Assembly: GCA_050300015.1 (NCBI GenBank)
Contig: JBNKWZ010000024.1
Span: 124,001-188,000, forward strand
Direction: 5' to 3'
DNA length: 64,000 nt
From: CAYZQH01 sp050300015
GTDB lineage: Bacteria > Pseudomonadota > Gammaproteobacteria > Pseudomonadales > Cellvibrionaceae
Position numbers and translations under genes: made by a program. The notes below the pieces were generated by a model. The model was not told where the DNA came from. It did no database searches and saw only the letters and a list, made by a program, of their open reading frames with translations. Shown piece after piece: positions 52,691 through 60,680 of this stretch. Every line of letters starts with the position of its first letter. The stretch's first letter is position 1.

Positions 52691-52862
52691 TATTAACCCG
52701 GCAATTCAATCTATTTCCTATCTATTGAATTGCGCGCCCATAGAATACTGGCGGAAATATGTGAATTTCCTTGTATCTTAAGGGCTAGCATTGGCCATTC
52801 CGGCCAATGGCGGCACGTCCTTGTACCGCATTAACCCGACATAAAAGATTGCCGGGTGAATA
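52691..52862. repeat. 168-bp inverted-repeat element flanked by TA (MITE-like or structured RNA)
   Basis: A 13-bp terminal inverted repeat with one mismatch (52693-52705, TTAACCCGGCAAT; 52848-52860) is flanked on both sides by TA. Inside are three hairpins: a 10-bp stem (52701-52710 with 52724-52733), a 6-bp stem (52753-52758 with 52765-52770) and an 8-bp stem (52789-52796 with 52802-52809). The first inner stem shares bases with the closing stem, so the two exclude each other. It lies between convergent genes and could be a small non-autonomous mobile element, a structured RNA or a terminator cluster. Confidence 0.5.
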
Positions 52863-52896
52863 AAAGCCAAAAATTCGCGGGTGCAGTGTGAGCTGC

Positions 52897-53366
52897 TTAT
52901 TCCCAGCGCTTAGTTTTTTGGGGGCTGACGGCGTTTGCAACGCGCGCCATCAAAGTGGTTTGAGCCTCGGTGGCGGGCCCCTCAGCATTGGCTATAGTGG
53001 ACATCATAGCCTGCAGGCTTTGTTTTTGAGCATCGCTAAAAGTTGTGAGTGTCGGCGCCAATATGGCGTCAACTTCGGCGTGGACGTCCATCACGTCTTT
53101 GAGCAGGTGGCAGCTTGCGCCAAATAGCGCTATGGCTTCTTCTTCATTTAATTTGAACGTCTCCGAAAACAACTGCAGTAGTAGTTGCTTCTGTTCGCGG
53201 GTTAATGCCCCCTCCAATTGTGCCGTGGCGACCATCAATACAGCAGCCGCCTCCTGGCCCAGTAAAAAGGGTTAAAGCTGTTCAGGTCCACGCCAGAATT
53301 TTGTAGGTTATGCAGGGCCCAGGCAAGCCCCGCGAAAGCAGTGATCAATCCTATCAATATGTGCAT
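52897..53366 (-). pseudogene. TerB-family membrane protein, interrupted by deletion/frameshift
   Basis: The N-terminal part starts at the ATG 53364-53366 (MHILIGLITAFAGLAWALHN, a membrane segment; then DLNSFNPFYWARRRLLY) and stops at 53235-53237. The C-terminal part, in the -1 frame, encodes a TerB-like all-alpha domain (LMVATAQLEGALTREQKQLL to the stop at 52897). Together they match the usual layout of small TerB-type proteins, but about 20 residues expected after NPFYWxRRR seem missing. An X-XXY-YYZ sequence (CCCTTTT on minus, 53265-53271) would let a -1 shift join the frames. A deletion that broke the gene is the simpler reading. Confidence 0.6.
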
Positions 53367-53531
53367 ATACTGCCTCGTTTTCTAGTCCATCTCTACTTTA
53401 TAGCATAGGACCTAGTACTCTTGGAATGTGTGGAGCTGGTGTGGCTTGTCGGAGTACTAAGCCATTTAAGAATGCTTTAAGGTTGGTGGCTTACACTGGT
53501 GGCGTGAAAGTCTACGAAGGAAATTAAACTC

Positions 53532-53771
53532 ATGATATTTCTGTCTTACCGGCGCCTGATTAAATTTGGCCTGGGTTTATTGCTTATTTCCGTTTTTACG
53601 GGGTGTTCGAACCTGGGTGTTAAAGCCTATGAACGAGGACTTTTGGCGAAAGAGAGCATGCTGTTGGTCTCTGATCCTGTGGAAGCGGGCCTTGAAGATC
53701 ACATCTATTTTAGTAAAGAAGCCTCTAGCGGTGGCCGAGGCTTTGGTGGAGGGGGTTGCGGATGCAATTGA
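53532..53771 (+). CDS. DUF4266 small lipoprotein
   Basis: The 79-aa protein has a lipoprotein signal (FGLGLLLISVFTGC, Cys at residue 25). A DUF4266 core follows (VKAYERGLLAKESMLL, ending DHIYFSKEASSGG) with a Gly/Cys-rich tail (GFGGGGCGCN). The paired cysteines in the tail could bind metal or be redox active. The family nearly always lies next to DUF3570 genes, and here its stop overlaps the next start by 10 bases. The role is unknown. Confidence 0.9.
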   Translation: MIFLSYRRLIKFGLGLLLISVFTGCSNLGVKAYERGLLAKESMLLVSDPVEAGLEDHIYFSKEASSGGRGFGGGGCGCN

Positions 53772-55096
53772 TCAACAACAAAAAAACTCGTTCTAAACGT
53801 GATATTGGGCGAGCTCTGGCTGCGGCCACGTGTGGATTATTGGGGCAGGGGGCTGTTGCAGATACCTCCAAAGCACCGGGCACCTGGGAGTTTGATACCG
53901 CAGTCCTTTATTATGGTGAATCCGACGGCCGGGTTCAGGCGGTTGAGCCCGTGATAAGCGCCACCCGTCACTTTGACAACGAGAGAGCCCTGAACCTCAA
54001 ACTGGTGGCAGACACCTTAACGGGGGCGTCTCCTACCGGCGCTACGCCGAGTGATGAGATACAGACCTTTACTAAGCCTTCTGGTAATGGTCAATACGAA
54101 GTTTCTGCCGGCGAAGCTCCATTAGATGATACCTTTAAAGACTCGCGTGTGGCACTTTCTGCCAGCTGGAGTCAGCCTATTAACGCCGACTGGCAGTATT
54201 CTGCTGCTGTTTACGGGTCCAAAGAGTTTGACTACCGATCGCTGGGCATGAGTGGCACAGTGTCGAGGTACCTCAATCACAAAAATACCCAAGTGAATGC
54301 AGGATTGTCCTTCAGTTTCGATAACTTGGACCCTGTCGGAGGTAAGCCCATCGGCTTGTCGCGCCAAGCTGTGCCCACCATGGCCGGTTTTGATTCAGCA
54401 TATGAAGCCAGTAGAGACGGTACCAGCGACTCGAAAACACTGGTGGACCTACTGGTTGGCTTCTCTCAGGTGATTAATAAACGCTGCATTATGCAGTTGA
54501 ACTACTCTTTGAGTCAGTCGGATGGCTATTTGACGGACCCCTACAAAATTTTAAGTGTGATCGATGATGTGACCGGCCTTAACACGGTCGATGGCGATGA
54601 TATTCCCATCTATGTGTATGAAAACCGGCCCGACACCCGCACTAAACACGCACTATTTTGGCAAACCAAATACATGTTTGAAAATGGCCATGTGTTGGAT
54701 GGGTCTTATCGGTTTATGACTGATGATTGGGGCGTGGACTCGCATACGTTTGACTTCAGGTATCGTTGGCAGTTTGGCAAGCGTTATCTCGAACCCCATG
54801 TGCGTTTGTATCAGCAATCCGCGGCCGATTTCTACCAGCGTTATGTAGATGCCTCTGAGTATTCGGCGGGTTTTGCACAGGACCGTACGTTAAGCGCAGA
54901 CTACCGCCTGGGAGAATTAACCGGCACAACAGTTGGATTCAAATATGGTAGCAAATTGGAATCCAGCGATTACAGTGTGCGGGTTGAGTATTTCTTGCAG
55001 TCTAACAAGGGTGACAATGGGGTAGGTGCGCTGCTAGAGAAAGACCTGTATCCAGATACAGATGCCCTTATGGTAACAGTGGGGTATTCTTTCTAG
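53762..55096 (+). CDS. DUF3570 outer-membrane beta-barrel protein
   Basis: The 444-aa protein (ATG 53762; GGAGGGGG upstream) has a signal region (SKRDIGRALAAATCGLLGQGAVA). Alternating amphipathic strands run to a C-terminal aromatic residue (ALMVTVGYSF), typical of outer-membrane barrels. Near the N-terminus VADTLTGASPTGATPSDE contains D-x-x-T-G-A-S, which resembles the target motif of ApbE flavin transferase. ApbE is encoded next. The role is unknown; I infer a flavinylated or flavin-linked outer-membrane protein. Confidence 0.88.
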   Translation: MQLINNKKTRSKRDIGRALAAATCGLLGQGAVADTSKAPGTWEFDTAVLYYGESDGRVQAVEPVISATRHFDNERALNLKLVADTLTGASPTGATPSDEIQTFTKPSGNGQYEVSAGEAPLDDTFKDSRVALSASWSQPINADWQYSAAVYGSKEFDYRSLGMSGTVSRYLNHKNTQVNAGLSFSFDNLDPVGGKPIGLSRQAVPTMAGFDSAYEASRDGTSDSKTLVDLLVGFSQVINKRCIMQLNYSLSQSDGYLTDPYKILSVIDDVTGLNTVDGDDIPIYVYENRPDTRTKHALFWQTKYMFENGHVLDGSYRFMTDDWGVDSHTFDFRYRWQFGKRYLEPHVRLYQQSAADFYQRYVDASEYSAGFAQDRTLSADYRLGELTGTTVGFKYGSKLESSDYSVRVEYFLQSNKGDNGVGALLEKDLYPDTDALMVTVGYSF

Positions 55097-55128
55097 TCGC
55101 TTTCTACTTGAAGTATTATTCAACACCC

Positions 55129-55165
55129 AATAAAGGGAGGTTCTTATACCTCCCTTTATTTTGTC
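55129..55165 (+). terminator. Intrinsic terminator after DUF3570
   Basis: A perfect 13-bp stem (55129-55141 with 55148-55160, loop of 6) is followed by a short TTGTC tract. It partly separates the DUF4266-DUF3570 pair from apbE and the genes after it. Confidence 0.75.
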
Positions 55166-55199
55166 TCAATGTTCAGTGTGTAGATGTTAAGGGTAATGG

Positions 55200-56165
55200 G
55201 TGACAACGAACGCAGCTAAGCAAGTCTCAATTGAGCATTCCGCCAATGGTGTTTGGGTCGGGCGGTTTCAAGCCATGGCGAGCCCTTGCGAGATACTTAT
55301 CGATTGCGATGCTTTTACAGCAAGCGAGGTGGCATCTTTGGTTAACCTCGGCGCTGAAGAGGCCTGGCGAATTGAGGCAAAGTTCAGTCGCTACCGGGAA
55401 GGCAATAGTGTTTATCAGATTAACAACGCTCGAGGCGGCGCTGTTACAGTCGATGATGAAATGGCAGACCTTCTGGATTATGCCACACAATGTTACGAGC
55501 TTTCTGATGGGCTGTTCGATATCTCCACCGGTCCTTTGCGCAGGGTTTGGCAATTTACCGGTGATCGAGCAGTGTTAGATCAAAAGGCCTTGCAAGAGGC
55601 CTTAGAAAGTATTGGTTGGGCGCGAGTGAATTGGTCGCGTCCTATACTCCAAATGCCTGCAGGGGCCGAAATTGATTTTGGTGGTATCGGTAAAGAATAT
55701 GCCGTAGACCGTACTTTACGGCTATTACTTGAGCAGGCGACACAGGGTACAGCAACGCCAGGCGTATCCGTTCTGGTCAATTTTGGTGGGGACTTGGCTT
55801 GTTCAAATGCTCGCCAAACTGGAGAACCATGGCGGGTGGGCATTGAAGCCCTGTCTGCCCAATCGCCATTGCAACTACAGGCACCAGCGAAATCCTTAAA
55901 ATTATCTCAAGGTGCGCTTGCCACCAGTGGTGATACCCACCGTTTTGTATATTATCAAGGGCAACGCCTAAGTCACGTGCTCAACCCCAAAACGGGATAC
56001 CCCGTGAAAGATGCACCCCAGTCTGTCACAGTCGCGGCGCCAAACTGTACCTTGGCAGGCATGTTGGCAACTTTCGCCATGTTGCAAGGTGCAGAGGCAG
56101 AAGCTTTTCTCGAGGCCCAGGGTGTGGCATTTTGGATACAGCGATGGCCGGAGCAGCCCCGATGA
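55200..56165 (+). CDS. apbE: FAD:protein FMN transferase (ApbE family)
   Basis: ApbE attaches FMN from FAD covalently to Thr or Ser of secreted or membrane proteins. The 321-aa protein starts at GTG 55200 with AAGGG six bases upstream. It has FQAMASPCEILIDC, WRIEAKFSRYREGNSVYQIN, LSDGLFDISTGPLRRVW, IDFGGIGKEYAVDRT, LVNFGGDLACSN and HVLNPKTGYPV, all family hallmarks of FAD and Mg binding. I see no signal peptide, so it may act in the cytoplasm or the start may be wrong. It overlaps the response-regulator gene (ATGA). Confidence 0.93.
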   Translation: MTTNAAKQVSIEHSANGVWVGRFQAMASPCEILIDCDAFTASEVASLVNLGAEEAWRIEAKFSRYREGNSVYQINNARGGAVTVDDEMADLLDYATQCYELSDGLFDISTGPLRRVWQFTGDRAVLDQKALQEALESIGWARVNWSRPILQMPAGAEIDFGGIGKEYAVDRTLRLLLEQATQGTATPGVSVLVNFGGDLACSNARQTGEPWRVGIEALSAQSPLQLQAPAKSLKLSQGALATSGDTHRFVYYQGQRLSHVLNPKTGYPVKDAPQSVTVAAPNCTLAGMLATFAMLQGAEAEAFLEAQGVAFWIQRWPEQPR

Positions 56166-56821
56166 AAATACTGTTGGTGGAAGACAATACGGCTTTGGCC
56201 ACAGCGTTGCTGAAAGCTTTGGCGGATGCCAAGTTTGATGTGGCACATGTTTTAACGGGGCATAAGGCCATCGAATCGGTTAAAAGGCACACCCCTGATG
56301 CACTGGTCTTAGATTTAGGCTTGCCGGATATGGACGGCCTCGCGGTACTCAAGCAGTGTAAAAAATGGGTGCCACAAATGCCTGTGTTGATTCTCACCGC
56401 GCGTGACACACTAGACGATAAAGTCACGGGGCTTACGGCGGGTGCTGATGACTATCTTGCGAAACCGTTTGAAATGCCAGAGCTGTTGGCAAGGCTTAGT
56501 GTAATTGAACGTCGAATCATGAATCACGTGGAAGATCAATTAAGCATCGGTAACGTAACCTTAGATCTAAAAGCGCGTGAGGTTTTCGTGGACAGTACGC
56601 TGATTGAACTCAGCCGGCGGGAGTTCGATTTACTTCGATTACTGATGGCCAACGCCGATAAAGTGGTGACCCGGTCGAGCTTAGAAGCGCAACTTTATAG
56701 TTGGGATGAAGACGTGAACAGTAACGCTCTGGAAGTTCACATACACAGTTTACGGAAAAAGCTGGGTAAGTCATTGATTACCACGTTACGTGGAATTGGA
56801 TACACCTTAAAAAAATCATGA
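56162..56821 (+). CDS. OmpR/PhoB-family response regulator
   Basis: From the ATG at 56162 the protein is 219 aa. The receiver domain has KILLVEDNTALATALLKAL, the phospho-Asp in LVLDLGLPDMDGL, Thr in ILTARDTLDDKV and Lys in YLAKPFEMPEL. The DNA-binding winged helix ends LRKKLGKSLITTLRGIGYTL. It closely resembles QseB/PmrA-type regulators, which often respond to iron or other metals. It overlaps apbE upstream and the kinase downstream by ATGA, so it is the dedicated regulator of this cluster. Confidence 0.95.
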   Translation: MKILLVEDNTALATALLKALADAKFDVAHVLTGHKAIESVKRHTPDALVLDLGLPDMDGLAVLKQCKKWVPQMPVLILTARDTLDDKVTGLTAGADDYLAKPFEMPELLARLSVIERRIMNHVEDQLSIGNVTLDLKAREVFVDSTLIELSRREFDLLRLLMANADKVVTRSSLEAQLYSWDEDVNSNALEVHIHSLRKKLGKSLITTLRGIGYTLKKS

Positions 56822-58128
56822 TTTCTATCAGAGGGTTTTTAAGCAGTGTTATTGTTGCGATCCTCTTGCTATTTAATTTTGTGGCTTTGGTTAATGGTTA
56901 TTCGTCTGGTGTGCAAACCACACAGGCACTATTGGATGAACACCTACAAACCACGGCAGGTATTTTAAGCCTCAGCACTAACCCAAAGTTGGCATCGGTT
57001 CAAAATCTACAAGCGTTTGAATTTCAAGTGATCGTGGGTCAGCGCGTAATTGCACACTCTGAACACATGGCAAATGCACCGATCGTGGCGCTTAAAGAGG
57101 GTTTTGGTTGGGTAAACTTTAACGATGCGAGGTGGCGAGTATTTGTGCATGAGGCTGTCGGTCGTGAACGCTGGGTAATCGTGGCTGAACCCAAGGCTCA
57201 GCGTGATGCGGTGGCGGAGCAAGTGGCGTTAAGCGCATTGTCGCCTATTTTATGGGGGTTGCCGTTAGTGCTCCTATGTTTGTGGGTGGTGGTTACCGTG
57301 GCCCTTAAACCTTTGGTTCAACTCAGCGGTGGCATATTACACAAAAATGCCGATGACCTGAGCCCTCTGTCGATTGACCCACTGCCAAATGAGCTAGCGC
57401 CACTTCTTGAGAACACCAATGCGCTATTGGCACGCCTAAAAACCGCCTTTGATCAGGAGAAGTATTTTATTGCCGAAGCCTCACACGAACTCAGAACGCC
57501 GATTAGTACGCTCAAAATACATTTACATAACTTGGCACCCTCCATGGAGGGCAATGAAGCATTCCAAGCCATTAAACAGCAAGTCAACCATATGGCGCGT
57601 TTAATTGACCAGCTGTTGGATTTATCCAAAAACCAAGCAGGGCACTATCGCGCAGCGTTTGAGAGCCTGAATTTGAGAGTAATGGCAGAAGAAGAGTGTG
57701 CCAGGTTGTATTCGCAACTGGCCGATAAAAAACTCAGTATTGCGTTAAACCCTGGGGAAGCTACTGTCAATGGACACCCCCTGGGGTTGAGAACACTGTT
57801 TACCAACTTGCTGGAAAATGCCATTAAATATACGCCTGTGGGTGGCAGTGTGCAGGTGAATATCGTGCAAAGAGATGAATCCGTGGAGTTGAGCGTTGAG
57901 GATTCTGGCCCTGGTATGCAGACGGACGTGGCGCGTGCCACTCAGCGATTTTTTCGTGAGGGTTCAAGCGCACAATTGGTGGAAGGTACTGGGCTGGGGC
58001 TCGCCATTGTGCAATCCATTGTGCAGCAACATCAAGGTCGGCTGAGCTTTCATCAAGCCTCCTTGGGTGGATTATGTGTAAAAGTCAGTTTGCCCGTTAA
58101 CAAAGGGGTAAAAGGGGCATCGTCATGA
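56818..58128 (+). CDS. Sensor histidine kinase (QseC/PmrB-like)
   Basis: The 436-aa membrane kinase has helices near residues 7-27 and 140-165 enclosing a periplasmic sensor of about 110 residues. The sensor has no obvious metal-binding pattern. HisKA follows with the phospho-His in YFIAEASHELRTPISTLKIHL. The ATPase domain has NLLENAIKYTP, DSGPGM and GTGLGLAIVQSI. It should phosphorylate the regulator encoded just upstream. It overlaps both neighbours by ATGA. Confidence 0.94.
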   Translation: MISIRGFLSSVIVAILLLFNFVALVNGYSSGVQTTQALLDEHLQTTAGILSLSTNPKLASVQNLQAFEFQVIVGQRVIAHSEHMANAPIVALKEGFGWVNFNDARWRVFVHEAVGRERWVIVAEPKAQRDAVAEQVALSALSPILWGLPLVLLCLWVVVTVALKPLVQLSGGILHKNADDLSPLSIDPLPNELAPLLENTNALLARLKTAFDQEKYFIAEASHELRTPISTLKIHLHNLAPSMEGNEAFQAIKQQVNHMARLIDQLLDLSKNQAGHYRAAFESLNLRVMAEEECARLYSQLADKKLSIALNPGEATVNGHPLGLRTLFTNLLENAIKYTPVGGSVQVNIVQRDESVELSVEDSGPGMQTDVARATQRFFREGSSAQLVEGTGLGLAIVQSIVQQHQGRLSFHQASLGGLCVKVSLPVNKGVKGASS

Positions 58129-58472
58129 AGAATGTATTGCCATTGAGTTTATTCATCTTTGTATTAGTGGCCATATCGACGATTGTCTCTACGGGCGAAC
58201 CATTGGAAAAGCCTGTGATGACCGTGCGCCTTAAGGCCCACTTGTTTTACCCTGATACCATTCATGTTCAAGCCATGCAGCCGTTTATTTTGGCGATAAA
58301 AAATGAGGATGCCACTCCCGAAGAGGTGGAGAGCGCTTCTCTCAATATTGCGCGAATTATTGGGCCGCAGCAAACCGCTAGATTACATATCAACCCGCTT
58401 GAACATGGCCAGTATTGTTTTTACGGCGCCTTTCATCCACAAAGCGCTTTGGCGTGTGTCGAGGTGAATTAA
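58125..58472 (+). CDS. Periplasmic cupredoxin-domain protein (EfeO-N-like)
   Basis: The 115-aa protein has a signal-anchor (LPLSLFIFVLVAISTIVS) and one cupredoxin domain. Strands read HLFYPDTIHVQAMQPFILAI, then EVESASLNIARIIGPQQTA and LEHGQYCFYGAFHPQSA. This matches the E. coli EfeO N-terminal cupredoxin and the small cupredoxins beside FTR1 permeases. The Cys and His near the end (QYCFYGAFH) could bind metal. It overlaps the kinase by ATGA and precedes the permease by 2 bases. I infer binding or oxidation of iron before uptake. Confidence 0.83.
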   Translation: MKNVLPLSLFIFVLVAISTIVSTGEPLEKPVMTVRLKAHLFYPDTIHVQAMQPFILAIKNEDATPEEVESASLNIARIIGPQQTARLHINPLEHGQYCFYGAFHPQSALACVEVN

Positions 58473-58474
58473 CC

Positions 58475-59239
58475 ATGCTGTTGAGTAGCATTTTTGTAGT
58501 GGCCAGAGAAATGCTAGAAGCGACCTATGTGGGCGGCTTGCTGTTTGCATTGATGCAAATTGAAAGTTTGCCAAAGCGCGCTTTTGGGATGGGTGGTCTG
58601 GGTGGCATTTTGGGTGCTGTTGTATTTGCTTATGCGATCAATGACTTGTCGGCAAGTTTTGGTGGTAATGGGTATGAAATTTGGGTGACCGGGATGTACG
58701 CCACTATGGCGATCGGAATTTCTGCGGTGATGTGGATGGTGTGGTTTAGAGTTAATCACTTAACTGTATTACAAGGTGTTGTCGCCATCGTATGGGGTCT
58801 ATCGCTGATTAAAGAGCTCGGTGAAATTCTGCTATACCTACTCCCTTTTGTAGGAGAGGTGGAGGCAGCAGAAGTGTTATTTGGTGGGTTTGTGGGGTTG
58901 CTGGTGGGTTTGAGTGGTGGCGTTTTGGTGTTTCTGTTATTAGTGCGCTTTAACCGCCGCTGGATGAAGGGTGTGACCAGTGTATTGTTGGCCTTTATGG
59001 CCGGAGGGTTGGCGATGCACTGTGTTGGTTTGTTAACGCAGGCGGGCTTATTGCCGTACCAAGCGCAGCTGTATTCGATGTACTCACTGCTTGAAGAAGA
59101 AAGCTTTCTTGGTCATATGTTACAACGCATTTTTTGCTATGAGTCCTCACCCACATTGAATCAGGTGGTGGCCTACTGGGTGGTCGTTACTGCCACGTTA
59201 ATGCCGATTGTTTTAAAGTGGCGCTCCCGGGTGCTGTAA
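58475..59239 (+). CDS. FTR1/EfeU-family iron permease
   Basis: From the ATG at 58475 the protein is 254 aa with about seven membrane helices. It opens IFVVAREMLEATYVGGLLFA, whose R-E-x-x-E is the FTR1 iron-binding motif. A second, weaker K-E-x-x-E occurs in LSLIKELGEILLYL. The family imports Fe(III) produced by an oxidase. EfeB, the usual DyP peroxidase partner, is absent, so another electron partner is needed; the flavin-linked DUF3570/ApbE proteins here are candidates. It ends 7 bp from the convergent GH53 gene. Confidence 0.85.
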   Translation: MLLSSIFVVAREMLEATYVGGLLFALMQIESLPKRAFGMGGLGGILGAVVFAYAINDLSASFGGNGYEIWVTGMYATMAIGISAVMWMVWFRVNHLTVLQGVVAIVWGLSLIKELGEILLYLLPFVGEVEAAEVLFGGFVGLLVGLSGGVLVFLLLVRFNRRWMKGVTSVLLAFMAGGLAMHCVGLLTQAGLLPYQAQLYSMYSLLEEESFLGHMLQRIFCYESSPTLNQVVAYWVVVTATLMPIVLKWRSRVL

Positions 59240-59246
59240 CGTTTTT

Positions 59247-60542
59247 CTATTTCAAGCCATACTTGCCAGCGAAATCATCAAGCTTACTGAAGCGTGACGG
59301 ATCTGCAGTGGCGGTATTGCCATTCCAGGTGAATATGGCTTCGCCCCAATCACCTCCTCGTGTCGGCTCCCAGAAAAAGGTGCCCAACCCCCTATTATTG
59401 GGTAATTGTTTCATGATTTCATTCACCAAGGTGATCTCTTGGTTGTATTCAGCAAATACGAATTTCAGATTGGGGTAGAGGGAGGCCATGGTTTGCATGA
59501 TGTTTGGCCAAACAGAGGATGGGCCCTGAAAGGTTTCGTAGGCGGATAACCCCAAAATATCAAATTGCACGCCGCGACTCTGAGCGTTGTCTACCCACCA
59601 CTGCATTCCTTCCACCGATTGGGTGTTTTCAATATGCATCATTATTTGGATATCAGAACTCACCGCTTTGACGCCTTCCACCCCAGCCTTTAAGTAGGTG
59701 GCTAGGTTGTCCCAGTTGTTGTAATCTCCAGCGATGGGGCTGGTGGTGAGATCGTCACCCCAACAGCTGTTTTGAGGGGTTGGTAAGTGAGACAGTATTC
59801 CACCGGTAATCTCATTGCCTACTTGAACCATCTCAGGCAGGGCATTGGCTTGCTTAAGTGCGCTAAGCACGTCGGTGGTGTAGCTTCTGACTTGATTGGC
59901 CATCGCTGAAACCGAATTGATGTGCCGCCAGGATGCGGGAATCACTTGGCTGTCGGCATCCGTCCAGCTATCACTGTATTGGAAATCTACGAGAAGACCG
60001 AAGCCTGCAGCTTTGATTTCCTGGGCGAAAGCCACCAGATGCTCTTTGTCGTTATAAGGCTCTGCGCGGCCGTCACACCCGTCACTCGAGGCGTAGCCAA
60101 ATGGTGCCCAGGGGTCAACGAAGGTGCGCAGCCGAATAAAGTTGATGCCATGATTTCTAAGAATGTCCAACATGGGGCGCACAAGGCCATCGGTGTCCCT
60201 GAAAGTAACATTGAAGTCTCGTAGCTCGGGGATACTTGAGATGTCCACTCCTAAGGCGTAATCCAGTGAGGGTTTGCCACTGCTAGAGCTTGAGCTACTG
60301 GAAGAAGACGAACTGGAGCTACTTGATGATGAAACGCCACCAGAAGATGAAGAACTGCTGGATGTGCTAGTGCTACTGGACGAGCTTGAGGCGTTAGAAC
60401 TATTTGAAGAACTAGAACTACTTGAAGTGCTGCTGCTCGTACTGGAGCCGGCACCACTGGTTTTGTCCGCACCACAGGCAGTTAAACCCAGGACGCAGGC
60501 AAAAAGCATGGCTTGTAGATGATTAAAAGGTTGACGCTTCAT
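59247..60542 (-). CDS. GH53 endo-beta-1,4-galactanase, lipoprotein with polyserine linker
   Basis: The enzyme cuts beta-1,4-galactan side chains of type I arabinogalactan (pectin). The 431-aa protein has a lipoprotein signal (LFACVLGLTAC). A linker of about 65 residues rich in Ser follows (residues 30-95). A GH53 TIM barrel begins YALGVDISSIPELRD, with the acid/base Glu in VQVGNEITGGIL and the nucleophile in FVFAEYNQE. FFWEPTRGGDWG is also typical. The linker and lipid anchor suggest it sits on the outer membrane facing the medium. It is preceded by an SDR gene and ends against the FTR1 gene. Confidence 0.95.
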   Translation of the reverse strand: MKRQPFNHLQAMLFACVLGLTACGADKTSGAGSSTSSSTSSSSSSSNSSNASSSSSSTSTSSSSSSSGGVSSSSSSSSSSSSSSSSSSGKPSLDYALGVDISSIPELRDFNVTFRDTDGLVRPMLDILRNHGINFIRLRTFVDPWAPFGYASSDGCDGRAEPYNDKEHLVAFAQEIKAAGFGLLVDFQYSDSWTDADSQVIPASWRHINSVSAMANQVRSYTTDVLSALKQANALPEMVQVGNEITGGILSHLPTPQNSCWGDDLTTSPIAGDYNNWDNLATYLKAGVEGVKAVSSDIQIMMHIENTQSVEGMQWWVDNAQSRGVQFDILGLSAYETFQGPSSVWPNIMQTMASLYPNLKFVFAEYNQEITLVNEIMKQLPNNRGLGTFFWEPTRGGDWGEAIFTWNGNTATADPSRFSKLDDFAGKYGLK

Positions 60543-60680
60543 TAGGGGTTCACTTGATAGTGCGCTGAGTTAGATGCCGTTTCATGGCCGCCATGGCATT
60601 GTCGAGTAGGGGGCTGAGCCATACAGTGCGATTTGTCTCATATCCCGATATTGTCGGTATTGCTCATTCACAAAAAGTGA

